DNA of 64,000 nt from Charina bottae (GCA_023362775.1 JALMGJ010000003.1:82039855-82103854), one strand, 5' to 3'. Positions 22,639 to 34,367 are shown, numbered from the stretch's first letter. Notes: generated by a model from the letters alone, not told the origin. Program-made: numbers and translations.

Positions 22639-23422
22639 CCGTATTTTCCGGTGTATAAGACGACTGGGCGTATAAGACGACCCCCAACTTTTCCATTTAA
22701 AATATAGAGTTTGGGATATACGCCGGAAAATACGGCACTCGCCGTATAAGACCTGTCCTGGCCAAGTGCAGGCGCTCGCCGGAACGCAGCCCCCAGGGAA
22801 GAGCAGGAGGACGAGCGCGGGAGAAACGCGGGGAGGGGGGAGCGAGCTCCGTTCCCTCGGAGCAGCCTTGGGAAGGGAGGGGGCAAAACGCAGTGGCTCC
22901 ACGACGGGCTCCAAAGTCGCCCACAACGCTCAACGGGCGCCTCGCCTCGCCTCGCCTTCCCTTCCCTTCCCAGCCGCGCTTTAAATGGAGCGGGGCCCCA
23001 GAATTGGCCGCGTTTCCTACCAGGCTTCCCGAAACGCGGCCAATTCTGGGCCCCTGCTCCATTTAAAGCGCGGCTGGGAGGGGAAGGGAAGGCAAGGCGA
23101 GGCGAAGCGAGGCGCCCGTTGAGCGTTGTGGGCGACTTTGGAGCCCGTCGTGGAGCCACTGCGTTTTGCCCCCTCCCTTCCCAAGGCTGCTCCGAGGGAA
23201 CGGAGCTCGCTCCCCCCTCCCCGCGTTTCTCCCGCGCTCGTCCTCCTGCTCTTCCCTGGGGGCTGCGTTCCAGCGAGCGCCTGCATTTGGCCAGGAGAGG
23301 TCTTATACAGCGAGTGCCGTATTTTCCGGCGTATAAGATGACACCCGGCGTATAAGACGACCCCCGACTTTTGAGAAGATTTTCCTGGGTTAAAAAGTCA
23401 TCTTATACGCCGGAAAATACGG
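22639..23422. mobile_element. GC-rich foldback element built from two MITE ends
   Basis: 784 bp that is almost one perfect hairpin: the arms 22639-23016 and 23031-23422 are inverted copies around a 14-bp loop (23017-23030). Each arm ends in a small self-contained MITE (22639-22735 and 23317-23422) that itself begins CCGTATTTTCCGG and ends CCGGAAAATACGG, with GTATAAGACGAC just inside. The inner arms (about 280 bp each) are GC- and CpG-rich, unlike anything else in the window. The flanks show only TA on both sides. Mirror-image open frames on the two strands arise from the palindrome and are not genes. Confidence 0.85.
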
Positions 23423-25150
23423 TATATATTTATGTGCTATATTGTACAGCTGCATATGTTTTAAAAATATTTATTTTTTAAAGCATAGATTCAGAATGTC
23501 ATTGAGAAGGGGAACATTAGTTATTTCCCTTTTACTTAATGTACATTTAATAATGTTTTTAAAGTCTGCTTTGCTTTCTATGCATCTACAGACTGAATAC
23601 ATAAGAGAAAGTTTCTACTGTTCCATGATACCATGCTCTGGAAATCACCTGGTCAAGAAATTTGATTTTGTTGTCATTGCTTTTTTCCATTCTTGAATTT
23701 GCAGAGAGGCATCTGGAGAAGTAAAAAGATGGTGAGGGATTCTGAGTGAGCTTTGAGTCATGTCAGGTTTTCCAAGTACTCCCTGCATTCTGATGTTCCC
23801 AACTTTCCCAAATTGGTGCTTTTTAGATTTCACCAATGACCATAATTTCCTGATGGAGGATGCTCTTTTGTGGAAAGAAGACAACTGCTGCTCTGATCAA
23901 CTTCTGTATGTTGAATGAAGGTGTGACATATCTTAGGTCAGCCTGATTTGGACCTTTTATCAGACTCTGACTTCTACTGTGTGATAAACTACTGCAGTGT
24001 TTCTCAGCCTGACTGGCTGGGGAATTCTGGGAGCTTAAGCCCAGACATCTTAAAGTTGCTAAGGTAGAGAAACACTGATCTACTGTTTCAGAACAACCAC
24101 TTATCCATTAATTTGTTAGCAAATAATGTTATGACAATGTTCTCTATAAAAATAATTACTAACTGCATGTACTCTATGCTTTTGATCAAGAGATATGGGT
24201 GGAAATAATATGACAGAGCGGAATAAATATCAGAATTGCCATCTGCAAAAAAAAGAGAACATTTAAGAAAATAAATGTTTAGGAGATAACTTGCATCTTT
24301 TTAATACTGTATTACTGTCCCAGTCCTGGTGTCATGTTGAATTATAGAACCTTGTTTCTTCAACCCTGCAATTAAGTTAACTGAAGGAAAGAAAAGGAAT
24401 TTGAGAATGATTGATGTGATTTTTCAGTCTGATCATCTCAAACCATATGTCTATTAGAGATTAGTTTTTGAGATGGTATCAAGCAATTAGAATGCGGGGG
24501 TCACTGGACAACTTTGGACTAGTTCTTTTCTCCCACACCAACTTACTTCATAGGATTGTTATTATGATGATGATAAAGGGAGACCCACCCACCCTCAATA
24601 AACCCCAACGTGAACTCTCAGAGAAAAAAAGATATAAATGCACAAGTACACAAGATCAACCTTCTATAGTACCTATTAGTTAATTATGCATCATAGCCTT
24701 TGAAGAAACAATTCCTGAAAACAATGGTCATGCTTTCTCTGAGATCCATTTCTGGGAATCTTTCTCTTCTAATACTATCATGACTTCTTCACAGAGATTT
24801 CCACACTCCTGACATCCCACCCACATTACCATATAATCTACAAAAATGGAAGTAGGTAAATCAAATATTACTGCTTTGCATATATCATTACCTGAGCACC
24901 AATTGTAATTGTGAGTAATGTCGTTTTTAAGATGTCACAAGGCTATTAGTTGTTTTTACTGCAAAACAACTGACATAGCTATCTCACTGAAAACTTCTCT
25001 TGAGATGAAGGCAACACTACACGCTTCACTGAAGGATTATTTCAATCTTTAGCAGAAGTCTGGCTGTAAATAGAACTAACGATAGTTACAGGGTTACAGA
25101 AACTGAAGTCCCACTTTGGGCATGATCACTATTTTTGTAAAGTATGTGTA
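23423..25150. other. Unassigned stretch apart from one MITE
   Basis: No gene. The only recognised feature is the hAT-type MITE at 23995-24077. Confidence 0.4.
23995..24077. mobile_element. hAT-type MITE (CAGTGTTTCTC family)
   Basis: 83 bp with ends CAGTGTTTCTCAGCC and GGTAGAGAAACACTG; the middle has the diagnostic GGCTGGGGAATTCTGGGAG. The 8-bp flanks AACTACTG / ATCTACTG (23987-23994, 24078-24085) differ at one base and fit a hAT TSD. Other copies: 37282-37473 and 52594-52761. Confidence 0.85.
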
Positions 25151-25314
25151 AGGTTTTTCAGAAGTGGTTTGCCATTGCCTCCTTCCTAGGGCTGAGAGGA
25201 AGTAACTGGCCCAAGGTCACCCAGCTGGCTTTGTGCCTAAGGTGGGACTAGAACTCCCAGTCTCCCAGTTTCTAGCCCGATGCCTTAACCACTAGACCAA
25301 ACTGGCTCTCACAA
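25151..25314 (-). mobile_element. Sauria-type SINE, 3'-truncated
   Basis: Minus-strand SINE with the intact tRNA-like head (reverse of CTTAACCACTAGACCAAACT) and core (CAAGGTCACCCAGCTGGC), through the GGTTTGCCATTGCCTCCTTC body. It lacks the BovB-like end. Confidence 0.85.
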
Positions 25315-27114
25315 ATGCAATTACTGGGCCTTAAGTGACCTGGTTAGTTGTGTTATACCAACTCAGCTGTATATGGCACAGCTTCAGGGACAGACTGTAA
25401 GGAGGACTCTGTGTTCCTACCCAAAGAAAATCTTCCATTACAGTGATGAAGTGGAACACACATGAAGACTCGCCATGCTAATTTGTGATGTGCTGAATTT
25501 ATTCTCACTCTTATGATATATTTTAAAGAGTAAAACGAGTTAGAAATGCCTTAAAGTATTGGCATAGTGCATTTGTTTAAGTGTTGCACAGTGAATTGTG
25601 ATTCAACAAGCCACAGCCAAAGAATGGCTTAGCATGATAGTTGAGCCAACTGATTGACAGCATAATTTTGAGGATAAAAATGCAGTAGATATAAGGATTT
25701 TTTAAACAAGCAAAATTGGGGCATTTTGCTCATCCCTATGCTAGAAGTGAAATATTTATATTTTGGACAGCCATACACAGTCCCACTTCCCTAGAGTCTG
25801 GCTCTGCATATTTTAGCTCTCATTCCCCAGAGAGCATTTCTGCCTTCTTGTTTACTCAGTTTCTCAAATAAGTGAAAATTCTCCAATATGAAACAACCCC
25901 AAAGAGAATCAGAAGTTCAGTGAAGACTTCCTTGCAGCCATCTCCCAGACCTGGCATACGTCTTCTGCTTCTTAGTTTTCTTCTGCAACATAACAAAACT
26001 AAGAGGTTAGAGAAGGAGCTTGAGAGAAAACAAAATCTCTCCTCATTCATAATCCAGCAATGCTGGAGCGCTTAGAAAGGATAATTATAGCAGCATTCTG
26101 CGCCACTGCCTTAAAGCTCACAGTGGGACTGCGGATGAAAGTGTCTCCCTAATGTGATAACAGAGATTTCTGTTGACAAAGACCCCAGTGAGATAACAAA
26201 CAAACCAGCCCCATATAATTACCAGGCTTGTGTGAATCAAAAGTTGCCCCAGACAATTCAATTACCACTCTCTATGTTTATGGCTGGAAACGTTTGAAAC
26301 AAACTGGTATTACGGTACTGTTCTAGGTGCCAGATTTCAATTTCTTTGGGTCAAAGCCATTCCAATACAGGCATTGGCAAAACTCTGTGGGGAGGTGTAA
26401 ATTAGAAGCATAAGTTACCTGCTCCCAGGAAACAGTCCCTTGCTTGTGTAATAAAGCACCCCCCTTTTGCTAGAAACACAGTGTTCTCATTACATATTTG
26501 AAATAAGATGCACATTCTGATGCACCCAAATAATTGCTTAGCAAAGTTCTCTTTTCTCACTGGGTAGCCTGTAGCTGTATACTTTTCTGAGCTGGATAGG
26601 ACTTTGGTAATTCTCACAATAAGCCAGAGAATGGTCTGAGGAAATATGATGTTACTTACTGCAAAAATCCAGCATGTTTCATCTTGCTTGATGAAACCAT
26701 AAAGGAAGAGAAGCGTGTAAGTGCAATAATCTGCAAATAAAAGATTCTAATCAGTAATGTATACTAATAAATACAATATTTTACATTCTCTTTTTCACTG
26801 AATTTTGGCAAGGGTAAGATGGCAAATCTACCTATAACCAAGGGTAGAGATACAGATATGTGCACAAAATGGAACATGTATTTTGTTCCTTGTGTGGAAC
26901 AATGTATTGAGGCTGAAAAGTTCGACTACACTGTTCCAGAGCAGATCACAGTTCAGTAAAAATAAAACCCAGAACATATTGGTTGTTATGGGTTTTGGCC
27001 AAGACAAATTCTAAGAAAGTCTTTAGGTCAAGTAGGGCAACGCTGGGGGAATTGCTAACGCTTCAGAAGACAGCCTCAGAGTTCAAAACTATTGTATCTT
27101 GAAAGGTTTGAATT
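25315..27114. other. Unassigned stretch; candidate conserved non-coding DNA
   Basis: No gene or repeat recognised. 26085-26290 is a repeat-free segment of even composition with several ATTA/CAATTA cores that could be regulatory (inference). Confidence 0.35.
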
Positions 27115-27280
27115 GGGTCTTTTCCAACAAAATTCAGTTCAGTGGTGAGAAATGTAGGGTACTGCACTTAGATAAGAAAAATCAGATGTACAGGTACAAG
27201 AGAGGTGGCACCTGGCTCAAGAGTAGTACCTGAGAGAAGTATCTGGGTGTCCTGGTAGACCACATATTAAGCATGACTCA

Positions 27281-27536
27281 GCCAGTTTGGTCTAGTGTTA
27301 AGGCAATGGGCTAGAAACCAGGAGCCTGTGAGTTCTAGTCCCGCCTTAGGCACGAAAGCCGACTGGGTGACCTTGGGCCAGTCACTCTCTCTCAGCCCAA
27401 CTCACCTCACAGGGCTGTTGTGGGGAAAATAGGAGGAGGAAGGAGTATTTGGTATGTTTGCCGCCTTGAGTTATTTATAAAAATAATAAAAGGCGGGATA
27501 GAAAATAAATAAAATTAAATTAAATAAATAAATAAA
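27281..27536 (+). mobile_element. tRNA-derived SINE with L2-like tail
   Basis: Head GCCAGTTTGGTCTAGTGTTA and GAGTTCTAGTCCCGCC (A- and B-box region), core GGGTGACCTTGGGCCAGTCA, then a tail unlike that of the Sauria SINE: CGCCTTGAGTTATTTATAAA, AAGGCGGGATAG and an AAATAAATAAA run. Further copies are at 40521-40765 (+) and 53341-53588 (-). Confidence 0.85.
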
Positions 27537-27701
27537 TGTGCTGCAACTGCCAAAAGAGCCAATGTAACCTTGGGCTGCATCAACAGACATATAATATTGA
27601 GATCACAGGTAATGAGAGTTCTGCTATATGCTGCAATGGTCAGCACCTGGAATTCTGTGTCCGGTTTGGGTCACCACATTACAAGAACATATAGAGGAAC
27701 T

Positions 27702-29819
27702 ATTATTGCAAAATTTAGAATCAGACTAAAGAGAATAGGGAAGACCCACAGATCAGTTAGATATGAGCTCACTAATATTCCTAAGGAATATGCAGTGGAG
27801 GTGAAGAATAGATTTAAGGGACTAGATTTAGTAGATAGGGTCCCAGAAGAACTATGGACAGAAGTTCGCAACATTGTTCAGGAGGCGGCAACAAAAAACG
27901 TCCCAAAGAAAAAGAAAACCAAGAAGGCAAGATGGCTGTCTGCTGAGACACTGGAAGTAGCCCAAGAAAGAAGGAAAGCAAAAGGCAACAGTGATAGGGG
28001 GAGATATGCCCAATTAAATGCAAAATTCCAGAGGTTAGCCAGAAGAGATAAGGAATTATTTTTAAACAAGCAATGTGCGGAAGTGGAAGAAGACAATAGA
28101 ATAGGAAGGACAAGAGACCTCTTCCAGAAAATTAGAAACATCGGAGGTAAATTCCAGGCAAAAATGGGTATGATCAAAAACAAAGATGGTAAGGACCTAA
28201 CAGAAGCAGAAGAGATCAAGAAAAGGTGGCAAGAATATACGGAAGATCTGTATAGGAAGGATAATAATATTGGAGATAGCTTTGACGGTGTGGTCAGTGA
28301 GTTAGAGCCAGACATCCTGAAGAGTGAGGTTGAATGGGCCTTAAGAAGCATTGCTAATAACAAGGCAGCAGGAGACGACGGTATCCCAGCTGAACTGTTT
28401 AAAATCTTGCAAGATGATGCTGTCAAGGTGATGCATGCCATATGCCAGCAAATTTGGAAAACACAAGAATGGCCATCAGATTGGAAAAAATCAACTTATA
28501 TCCCCATACCAAAAAAGGGAAGCACTAAAGAATGTTCAAACTATCCAACAGTGGCACTTATTTCACATGCCAGTAAGGTAATGCTCAAGATCTTGCAAGG
28601 TAGACTCCAGCAATTCATGGAGCGAGAATTGCCAGATGTACAAGCTGGGTTTAGAAAAGGCAGAGGAACTAGAGACCAAATTGCCAATATCCGCTGGATA
28701 ATGGAGAAAGCCAGGGAATTTCAGAAAAACATCTATTTCTGTTTTATTGACTATTCTAAAGCCTTTGACTGTGTGGATCATAACAAATTGTGGCAAGTTC
28801 TTGGTGGTATGAGGATACCAAGTCATCTTGTCTGCCTCCTGAGGAATCTGTATAACGACCAAGTAGCAACGGTAAGAACAGAGCACGGAACAACGGACTG
28901 GTTTAAGATTGGGAAAGGAGTACGGCAGGGTTGTATACTCTCACCCTACCTATTCAACCTGTACGCAGAACACATCATGCGACATGCTGGGCTTGAGGAA
29001 TCCAAGGCTGGAGTTAAAATCGCTGGAAGAAACATTAACAATCTCAGATATGCAGATGATACCACTTTGATGGCTGAAAGCGAGGAGGAGTTGAGGAGCC
29101 TTATGACGAAGGTGAAAGAAGAAAGTGCAAAAGCTGGGTTGCAGTTAAACCTGAAAAAAACCAAGATTATGGCAACGAGCTTGATTGATGACTGGCAAAT
29201 AGAGGGAGAAAAAGTGGAGGCAGTGACAGACTTTGTATTTCTAGGCGCAAAGATTACTGCAGATGCTGACTGCAGCCAGGAAATCAGAAGACGTCTACTT
29301 CTTGGGAGGAGAGCAATGGCAAATCTTGATAAAATAGTTAAGAGCAGAGACATCACACTGACAACAAAGGTCTGCATAGTTAAAGCAATGGTATTTCCTG
29401 TAGTAACCTATGGCTGCAAGAGCTGGACCATAAGGAAGGCTGAGCGAAGGAAGATAGATGCTTTTGAACTGTGGTGTTGGAGGAAAATTCTGAGAGTGCC
29501 TTGGACTGCAAGAAGATCAAACCAGTCCATACTCCAGGAAATCAAGCCAGACTGCTCACTTGAGGGAATGATATTAAAGGCAAAACTGAAGTACTTTGGC
29601 CACATAATGAGAAGACAGGATACCCTGGAGAAGAAGCTGATGCTAGGAAAAGTGGAAGGCAAAAGGAAGAGGGGCCGACCAAGGGCAAGATGGATGGATG
29701 GTATTCTGGAGGCGACGGACTCAACCATTGGGGAGCTGGGGATGGTGACGGCCGACAGAAAGCTCTGGCGTGGGCTGGTCCATGAAGTCACGAAGAGTCG
29801 GAAACGACTGAACGAATAA
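27702..29819 (+). CDS. BovB reverse transcriptase, open but 5'-truncated frame
   Basis: The frame is open for 705 codons within the element. The first ATG in frame (27570) lies in the CR1 flank, so those 44 codons are host-side read-through and not BovB. Reverse transcriptase motifs in order: GIPAELFK, QAGFRKGRGTRDQIANIRW, FIDYSKAFDCVDH (about 28742-28780), GKGVRQGCILSPYLFNLYAE, and the catalytic YADD at 29049-29060. The thumb and C-terminal part include [30 protein letters not shown] and GRPRARWMDG. The absence of any stop or frameshift over 2.1 kb indicates a recent insertion. There is no APE endonuclease, so it is not autonomous. Confidence 0.93.
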   Translation: MIAKFRIRLKRIGKTHRSVRYELTNIPKEYAVEVKNRFKGLDLVDRVPEELWTEVRNIVQEAATKNVPKKKKTKKARWLSAETLEVAQERRKAKGNSDRGRYAQLNAKFQRLARRDKELFLNKQCAEVEEDNRIGRTRDLFQKIRNIGGKFQAKMGMIKNKDGKDLTEAEEIKKRWQEYTEDLYRKDNNIGDSFDGVVSELEPDILKSEVEWALRSIANNKAAGDDGIPAELFKILQDDAVKVMHAICQQIWKTQEWPSDWKKSTYIPIPKKGSTKECSNYPTVALISHASKVMLKILQGRLQQFMERELPDVQAGFRKGRGTRDQIANIRWIMEKAREFQKNIYFCFIDYSKAFDCVDHNKLWQVLGGMRIPSHLVCLLRNLYNDQVATVRTEHGTTDWFKIGKGVRQGCILSPYLFNLYAEHIMRHAGLEESKAGVKIAGRNINNLRYADDTTLMAESEEELRSLMTKVKEESAKAGLQLNLKKTKIMATSLIDDWQIEGEKVEAVTDFVFLGAKITADADCSQEIRRRLLLGRRAMANLDKIVKSRDITLTTKVCIVKAMVFPVVTYGCKSWTIRKAERRKIDAFELWCWRKILRVPWTARRSNQSILQEIKPDCSLEGMILKAKLKYFGHIMRRQDTLEKKLMLGKVEGKRKRGRPRARWMDGILEATDSTIGELGMVTADRKLWRGLVHEVTKSRKRLNE

Positions 29820-29830
29820 ACAACAACAAC
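27702..29830 (+). mobile_element. BovB (RTE) LINE, 5'-truncated, nested in CR1
   Basis: 2129 bp flanked by an 11-bp TSD ATAGAGGAACT (27691-27701 and 29831-29841). It ends in CTGAACGAATAAACAACAAC. The endonuclease half is missing, as expected from incomplete reverse transcription. BovB is known for horizontal transfer between squamates and other animals such as ruminants. Confidence 0.96.
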
Positions 29831-30262
29831 ATAGAGGAACTGGAAAGAGAGCACAGAAAAACAACAAAGATGGTGAGGGACTTGGAGGCTAAATGTTATG
29901 AAGAACAATTAAAAGAACTATGTACTATGTTTAGTCTAAAGAAGAGAGGGCTAAAGAGAAACAGGAAAGCTGTTTTCTAATTCTTAAAGTGCTGTCACAG
30001 GGAAGAGAGTGTAGATTTATTTTCTGTAGTGACCAAGGGTACGACAAGAACCAATTGATGGAAGCTTTACAGAGAGAGATTCAAACTTTAATTTCCTGAC
30101 TGTAAGAGCTATTAAGCAGTGGAACAGCTTGCCTCCTGGAGATTTTCAAACAAACGATGGGTAGCCGTCTGTCCGGGGTAGTCTGAGGATTCTTGCCCTG
30201 GGCAGGGAATTGGGCTAGAAGACCTTCAAAGTCCCTTCCAACTCTATGATTCCATGATTCTA

Positions 30263-33200
30263 TTATTCAACTTGTGCTCAGAATGTGTTAGAATTATAAA
30301 CTCCCAAAACAAAGACAGGATTGAGGATCTGTAAATGGGACTGTTATTGTAAGCCAACTCTAGACTCTCCCTTCAGCCTCAAGGAAGATGGGCTTAATTT
30401 TCCACGAATTAAATGTGTCTTTTAAAAATATCTCTAGATCTGAATCAACGTATAGCCCAAGTCAGACCAGATATGGCAAGCTTTGACAGAAATTATTTAT
30501 CTTAAAAATTAACACTAAAAGTGGGATGGGGAAAGAGGAAATAAATAAAATGTGCTTCTTTCTCAGTCAATTTTAGCTAGACAGTATGCTCCAGAGCCTA
30601 TAGAGGCTGAGGCAAAGAGACTGATGACTCCAATAGGATTTGGGCCTGGACTGAAAAGAATCTTGATAAAAATCTGTATCTATGGGCTATTACACACAAC
30701 CTGCTAACTATGGGTGGGCAACATTTTGACAGTCTCATTGAGAAAGGTTGAATGGACAACATCACCCATCAATTCATCCCTGTCCTGGCAGGATAGCCTA
30801 CAATCATGCTTTCCTGCTCTGCTTTAAAAACAGTGTTTTCTGATTTGTGCCAGAATGAGCTTGGCTATGTGGGTTCTGATGCACTTTCACTACTGTATTT
30901 TAATTTAATTTCGGCAAGGTCTGAATTCCTACTGATCTGAGCTGTTGGCACACCCTCACATCAGTGCTTGCTGCCTTCCATGGCCACTTTCAAGTCTGCA
31001 TGAAAGAGGGAAACATGCTGATGTAAAACCTGAACCCCCTTGGGCTTTGCAAGGCTGATGTTGGACATTATGTGGGTTCCACATGCAACTGGTGTACCAA
31101 CAATTATGACAAGCAGTAGCTGGACAGAGAAGACTGATAAATCATTGCACTTTCTCCCACCATTACCCATTACCATTGAAATGGTGGGCCTTTTTTATTC
31201 TGCCAGTTTCCCCGTCCAGCTCAGTTTCCCCACCCCACCAGTCCACTGGTGGAAACACTGGATAGGAAGGTGTCAGACTGGAGGAAGAACCAAGGGAGAA
31301 GTGCTCACCAAAAAGGTCTATCAATGGAAACCACATGTCTTCAAAGACATGGAAAGGAAAGTAATTGATGCTGACTTTCCCAGCATGGCTGGGAAGGGAA
31401 AAGCAGCAGGAAAAATTGAGAGCCATCCAGACAGAAAACCTAATCAGCATCATTGCCAAAGCTGAAAGGTGGATTAAAATCTGGACAGCAAGGAAGATGC
31501 TGGAGGTGGATGGTTACTTTACTGACAATGGCAAAGGGGTCATTTCATATTGCGCTGGAGGGGGCTCTGGTAAACCACTCCTGTATTGTATCATTTGAAT
31601 TGGTTCCCCACCCTTGAAAAGGTTGGAAGAAGAGGGAAAACAGTACTTGAAAAATGGAACAGCTACTGTAATTACAGATTAAGCTGCCACTGTGGTGGCC
31701 TGGGGATGACACAAAGGAAATGTCCTGTGGACGTGTCCTGTAAAAGCAGTTTAGTGAAACATGAGGATGAACCTTAAAACTGAAGGCTAAAACATTCAGG
31801 AAAGGCTATGTGTAGAGCAGGGAAAAATCTCCATAAGTGTGTAGCTATCTGCAAAATTAGCATTTTTCTAATTCCTGAAGATACTTCTTTGCTGTAACTG
31901 GACATGTTTCTATGAACCATAGCCAAACTGTCAAGTCCCAATCCAAAATATCTGCCTAACTTCCTCAGTACGCAGATTTGTCTGCTGTTATACTACAACA
32001 CAGCTGAAGAAAAGAACAGATGAATGCTCTTGAAACAGAAGATTTAAAGATGAACAGGCTGCCTTTTGAGACATTCAATCCATGAATGTCCTAATGCTAA
32101 TGCTATTTCAAAGCCCTCACAAGCCACACCTTTATAACACCTGCAAAGCCAACATTGGATTCTGTCCATTGCAGGGCACCAGTTCTTTCTTTCAAGAGGA
32201 TATAGCACAGAATTCAGTATCACTGCTGGCCTCTGGGAGTTCACTAGGAATTCTCCTGGCCCACACGCACCAGGCCAAAACCCCTGGGTCTGGTCCTAGG
32301 AATACCACTCTGTTTGAGCACCAAGGAGATAGTAAGGTGTGTGCCATCTCTTTGCCCTAGAGCAGCTGGAGAGAAAACGCTCAAATTTAGGCTTGCCTCA
32401 AAGAAGTCATTTTATCAGGCAAACTCAAATTAGGGGATTTGCCTTTGCTCTCTCTATACAATCTGAATAATTCTAATAGCTCAGATGCCTGAGCCAAGCT
32501 TGTGAAATATTCAGATTTCAGTGATATATTGGATGAAATATGCTCTAATCACAAAGACTCCACATGCCCTTAGAACACATTTTCTAGCCATTTCTCTCCG
32601 ATTCCTGCCAAGTGTATACTCTTACACTGTGTACAGAGAGACGGATTGTTGCTTCCCCATCCAGATGAAATCATGAAGAACTAAAAGTCAAAACTAAAAC
32701 ACAGATTTCCCTAGGGAATTATCCAACTTCAAAGACACATTGTAAAGAGAACAACTCAGGGAAAGAGCAGTCAGGTAGCAAACGGAAATTTGACTTCAAT
32801 GCAGTTTGTCTCTGTGTGAAGAAAACCTGTGATTGAACTACAAATGTGGCAAAAGCAATTCATTTAAACACCTTGGGAGCTGCCTCTGATTTAGAAGCAG
32901 GTTTTGCAGTATACTAAAACCTGCCAATCAATGAGCGCTAATTAATAAGGAGATTGCTGTAGCCCTTTGCTTAGTGTAGACATGAAATGCTTACCAAAAC
33001 TATCCAGTGGCACAATTGCTTAAAATCGTGCGAGATAATCAGTCTACTTTAATCATCTAGCAAGCTCTCAATAATTAATTAAGATTTATCAGGTAAGGGC
33101 TATACAGATCAGAAAGGACTATTAGTGACATCTTATTTATCCTACTCAATATATACATACAGTATGTGCATACAGAGAGTTACAGTATGAGTTATGTTAA

Positions 33201-34052
33201 CATACAGTGCAATGTGTTTCTAGGTACTGAAAAGCTCAATGGGGCAATGGCTAGGATTTACAGCACCAAATATATATAAATAGGATTCACTGTAGAGCTT
33301 TTACCATGGAAATGGTGTCTGATTATTTTGTCTATCAAGCTATCTATTTGTTAAAAAAAAAGGGGGGGGGACAAGCCCTCTTACATGTGTTATACACATC
33401 AAAGATTGTAAGTAGACCTCTATAATCAAGTGCTTTTAAACCAATCATTTTAATGGGAAATAATCCCAGAATAAAAAGCATTAGTTAGATATCATCATGC
33501 CTCCCTCAGATTGACCTAATATAAGGAGTTCATTAAGGCCAGATTACTTAAGAACCCAGATTGGAAACAAGTCGTGACTGACAGTCCATTGATACAAACC
33601 TCAGAATTTGCTTTTCCTCACTTTTCCACACAGAATGCCCTGTCTTATAAGTATGAAGGGAAATAATATGATTTGCTTCAATAAAAATAATGGAAAAATC
33701 CTGAGACATTATTCCTGCAAGCAAAGCCTAAAATAGGATTGCTAACTTTTGATAGGCTATTCCTTTTAGTGTAATTTCATCTGACCTGGGTCAGTTATCA
33801 AGTGGTCATATTTAACACCATGCCATTAAACTATCAGTTTGATAATTTACATATCTAAGCATCATTGAAGGTAAAGGTGCAAGCCCAGGCCACTTTGAGG
33901 ACCTGCAGGTGGGCACTTAGAAACACTAGTGAGAAATCAAAGAAATGTGACACAACTGTAGAAACATTTCACCTGAAAAACAGGTTGAAGACCTGATTGG
34001 TCTTCCCCCTCCTCTAAATTATAACATGTCTATTCTCAGAAACCAGTATTGT
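30263..34052. other. Unassigned 3.8-kb stretch, no gene seen
   Basis: The largest frame here (31040-31465) has no recognisable motif and proline/serine-poor, non-domain-like content; I treat it as chance. 32930-33080 has clustered TAATTA-type cores in repeat-free sequence (possible regulatory DNA). An A-run/G-run sits at 33353-33370. Confidence 0.4.
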
Positions 34053-34367
34053 CCTTGTTGTTGTTGTTCAGCCGTGTCCGACTCTTTGTGACCTCATGCA
34101 CCATAGCACGCCAGGTCTTCCTGTCCTCCACTGTCTACCGGAGTTTACTCAAATTCATGTTCGTTACATCGGTGATGCTATCTAACCATCTCATCTTCTG
34201 CTGCCCCTTCTCCTTTTGCCTTCAGTCTTTCCCAGCATCAGGGTCTTTTCCAGTGAGTCCTCTCTTCGCATTAGGTGGCCAAAGTATTTGAGCTTCAGCT
34301 GCAGTATCTGTCCTTCCAATGAGCAGTCAGGGTTGATTTCCTTTAGGATTGACTGATTTGACCTCCT
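34053..34367 (-). mobile_element. BovB LINE 3' end, 5'-truncated
   Basis: About 315 bp, starting at the TTGTTGTTG complement of the tail and GTGTCCGACTCTTTGTGACC, and ending near GATTTGACCTCCTT. The same BovB type as 9073, 43321 and 54251. The only possible TSD is six bases (TCCTTG) that overlap the element, so it is not convincing. Confidence 0.92.

Larger units (their letters stand above)
27115..30262 (+). mobile_element. CR1 LINE 3' region, interrupted by a SINE and a BovB
   Basis: Three CR1 pieces in order: about 27115-27280 (GAGAAATGTAGGGTACTGCA; CTGGGTGTCCTGGTAGACCA), 27537-27701 (TTGGGCTGCATCAACAGACA; GGTCAGCACCTGGAATTCTG) and 29831-30262 (AAGATGGTGAGGGACTTGGA; GCAGTGGAACAGCTTGCCTC; TTCCAACTCTATGATTCCAT). 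The last ends with the short ATTCTAT-type terminal repeat typical of CR1. It is 5'-truncated and its reading frame is decayed. The SINE (27281-27536) and BovB (27702-29830) inserted later. Confidence 0.9.

Noticed and set aside
22444..23355. Long GC-rich open frames, identical on opposite strands
   Set aside because: They mirror each other because the region is an inverted repeat; no domain is present and transposon ends bound it.
27570..27701. N-terminal 44 codons of the long BovB frame
   Set aside because: They lie in CR1 flank before the TSD and are read-through, not BovB protein.
31040..31465. 141-codon open frame as a host exon
   Set aside because: No recognisable motif, no clear splice-site context, and an equally open frame on the other strand.
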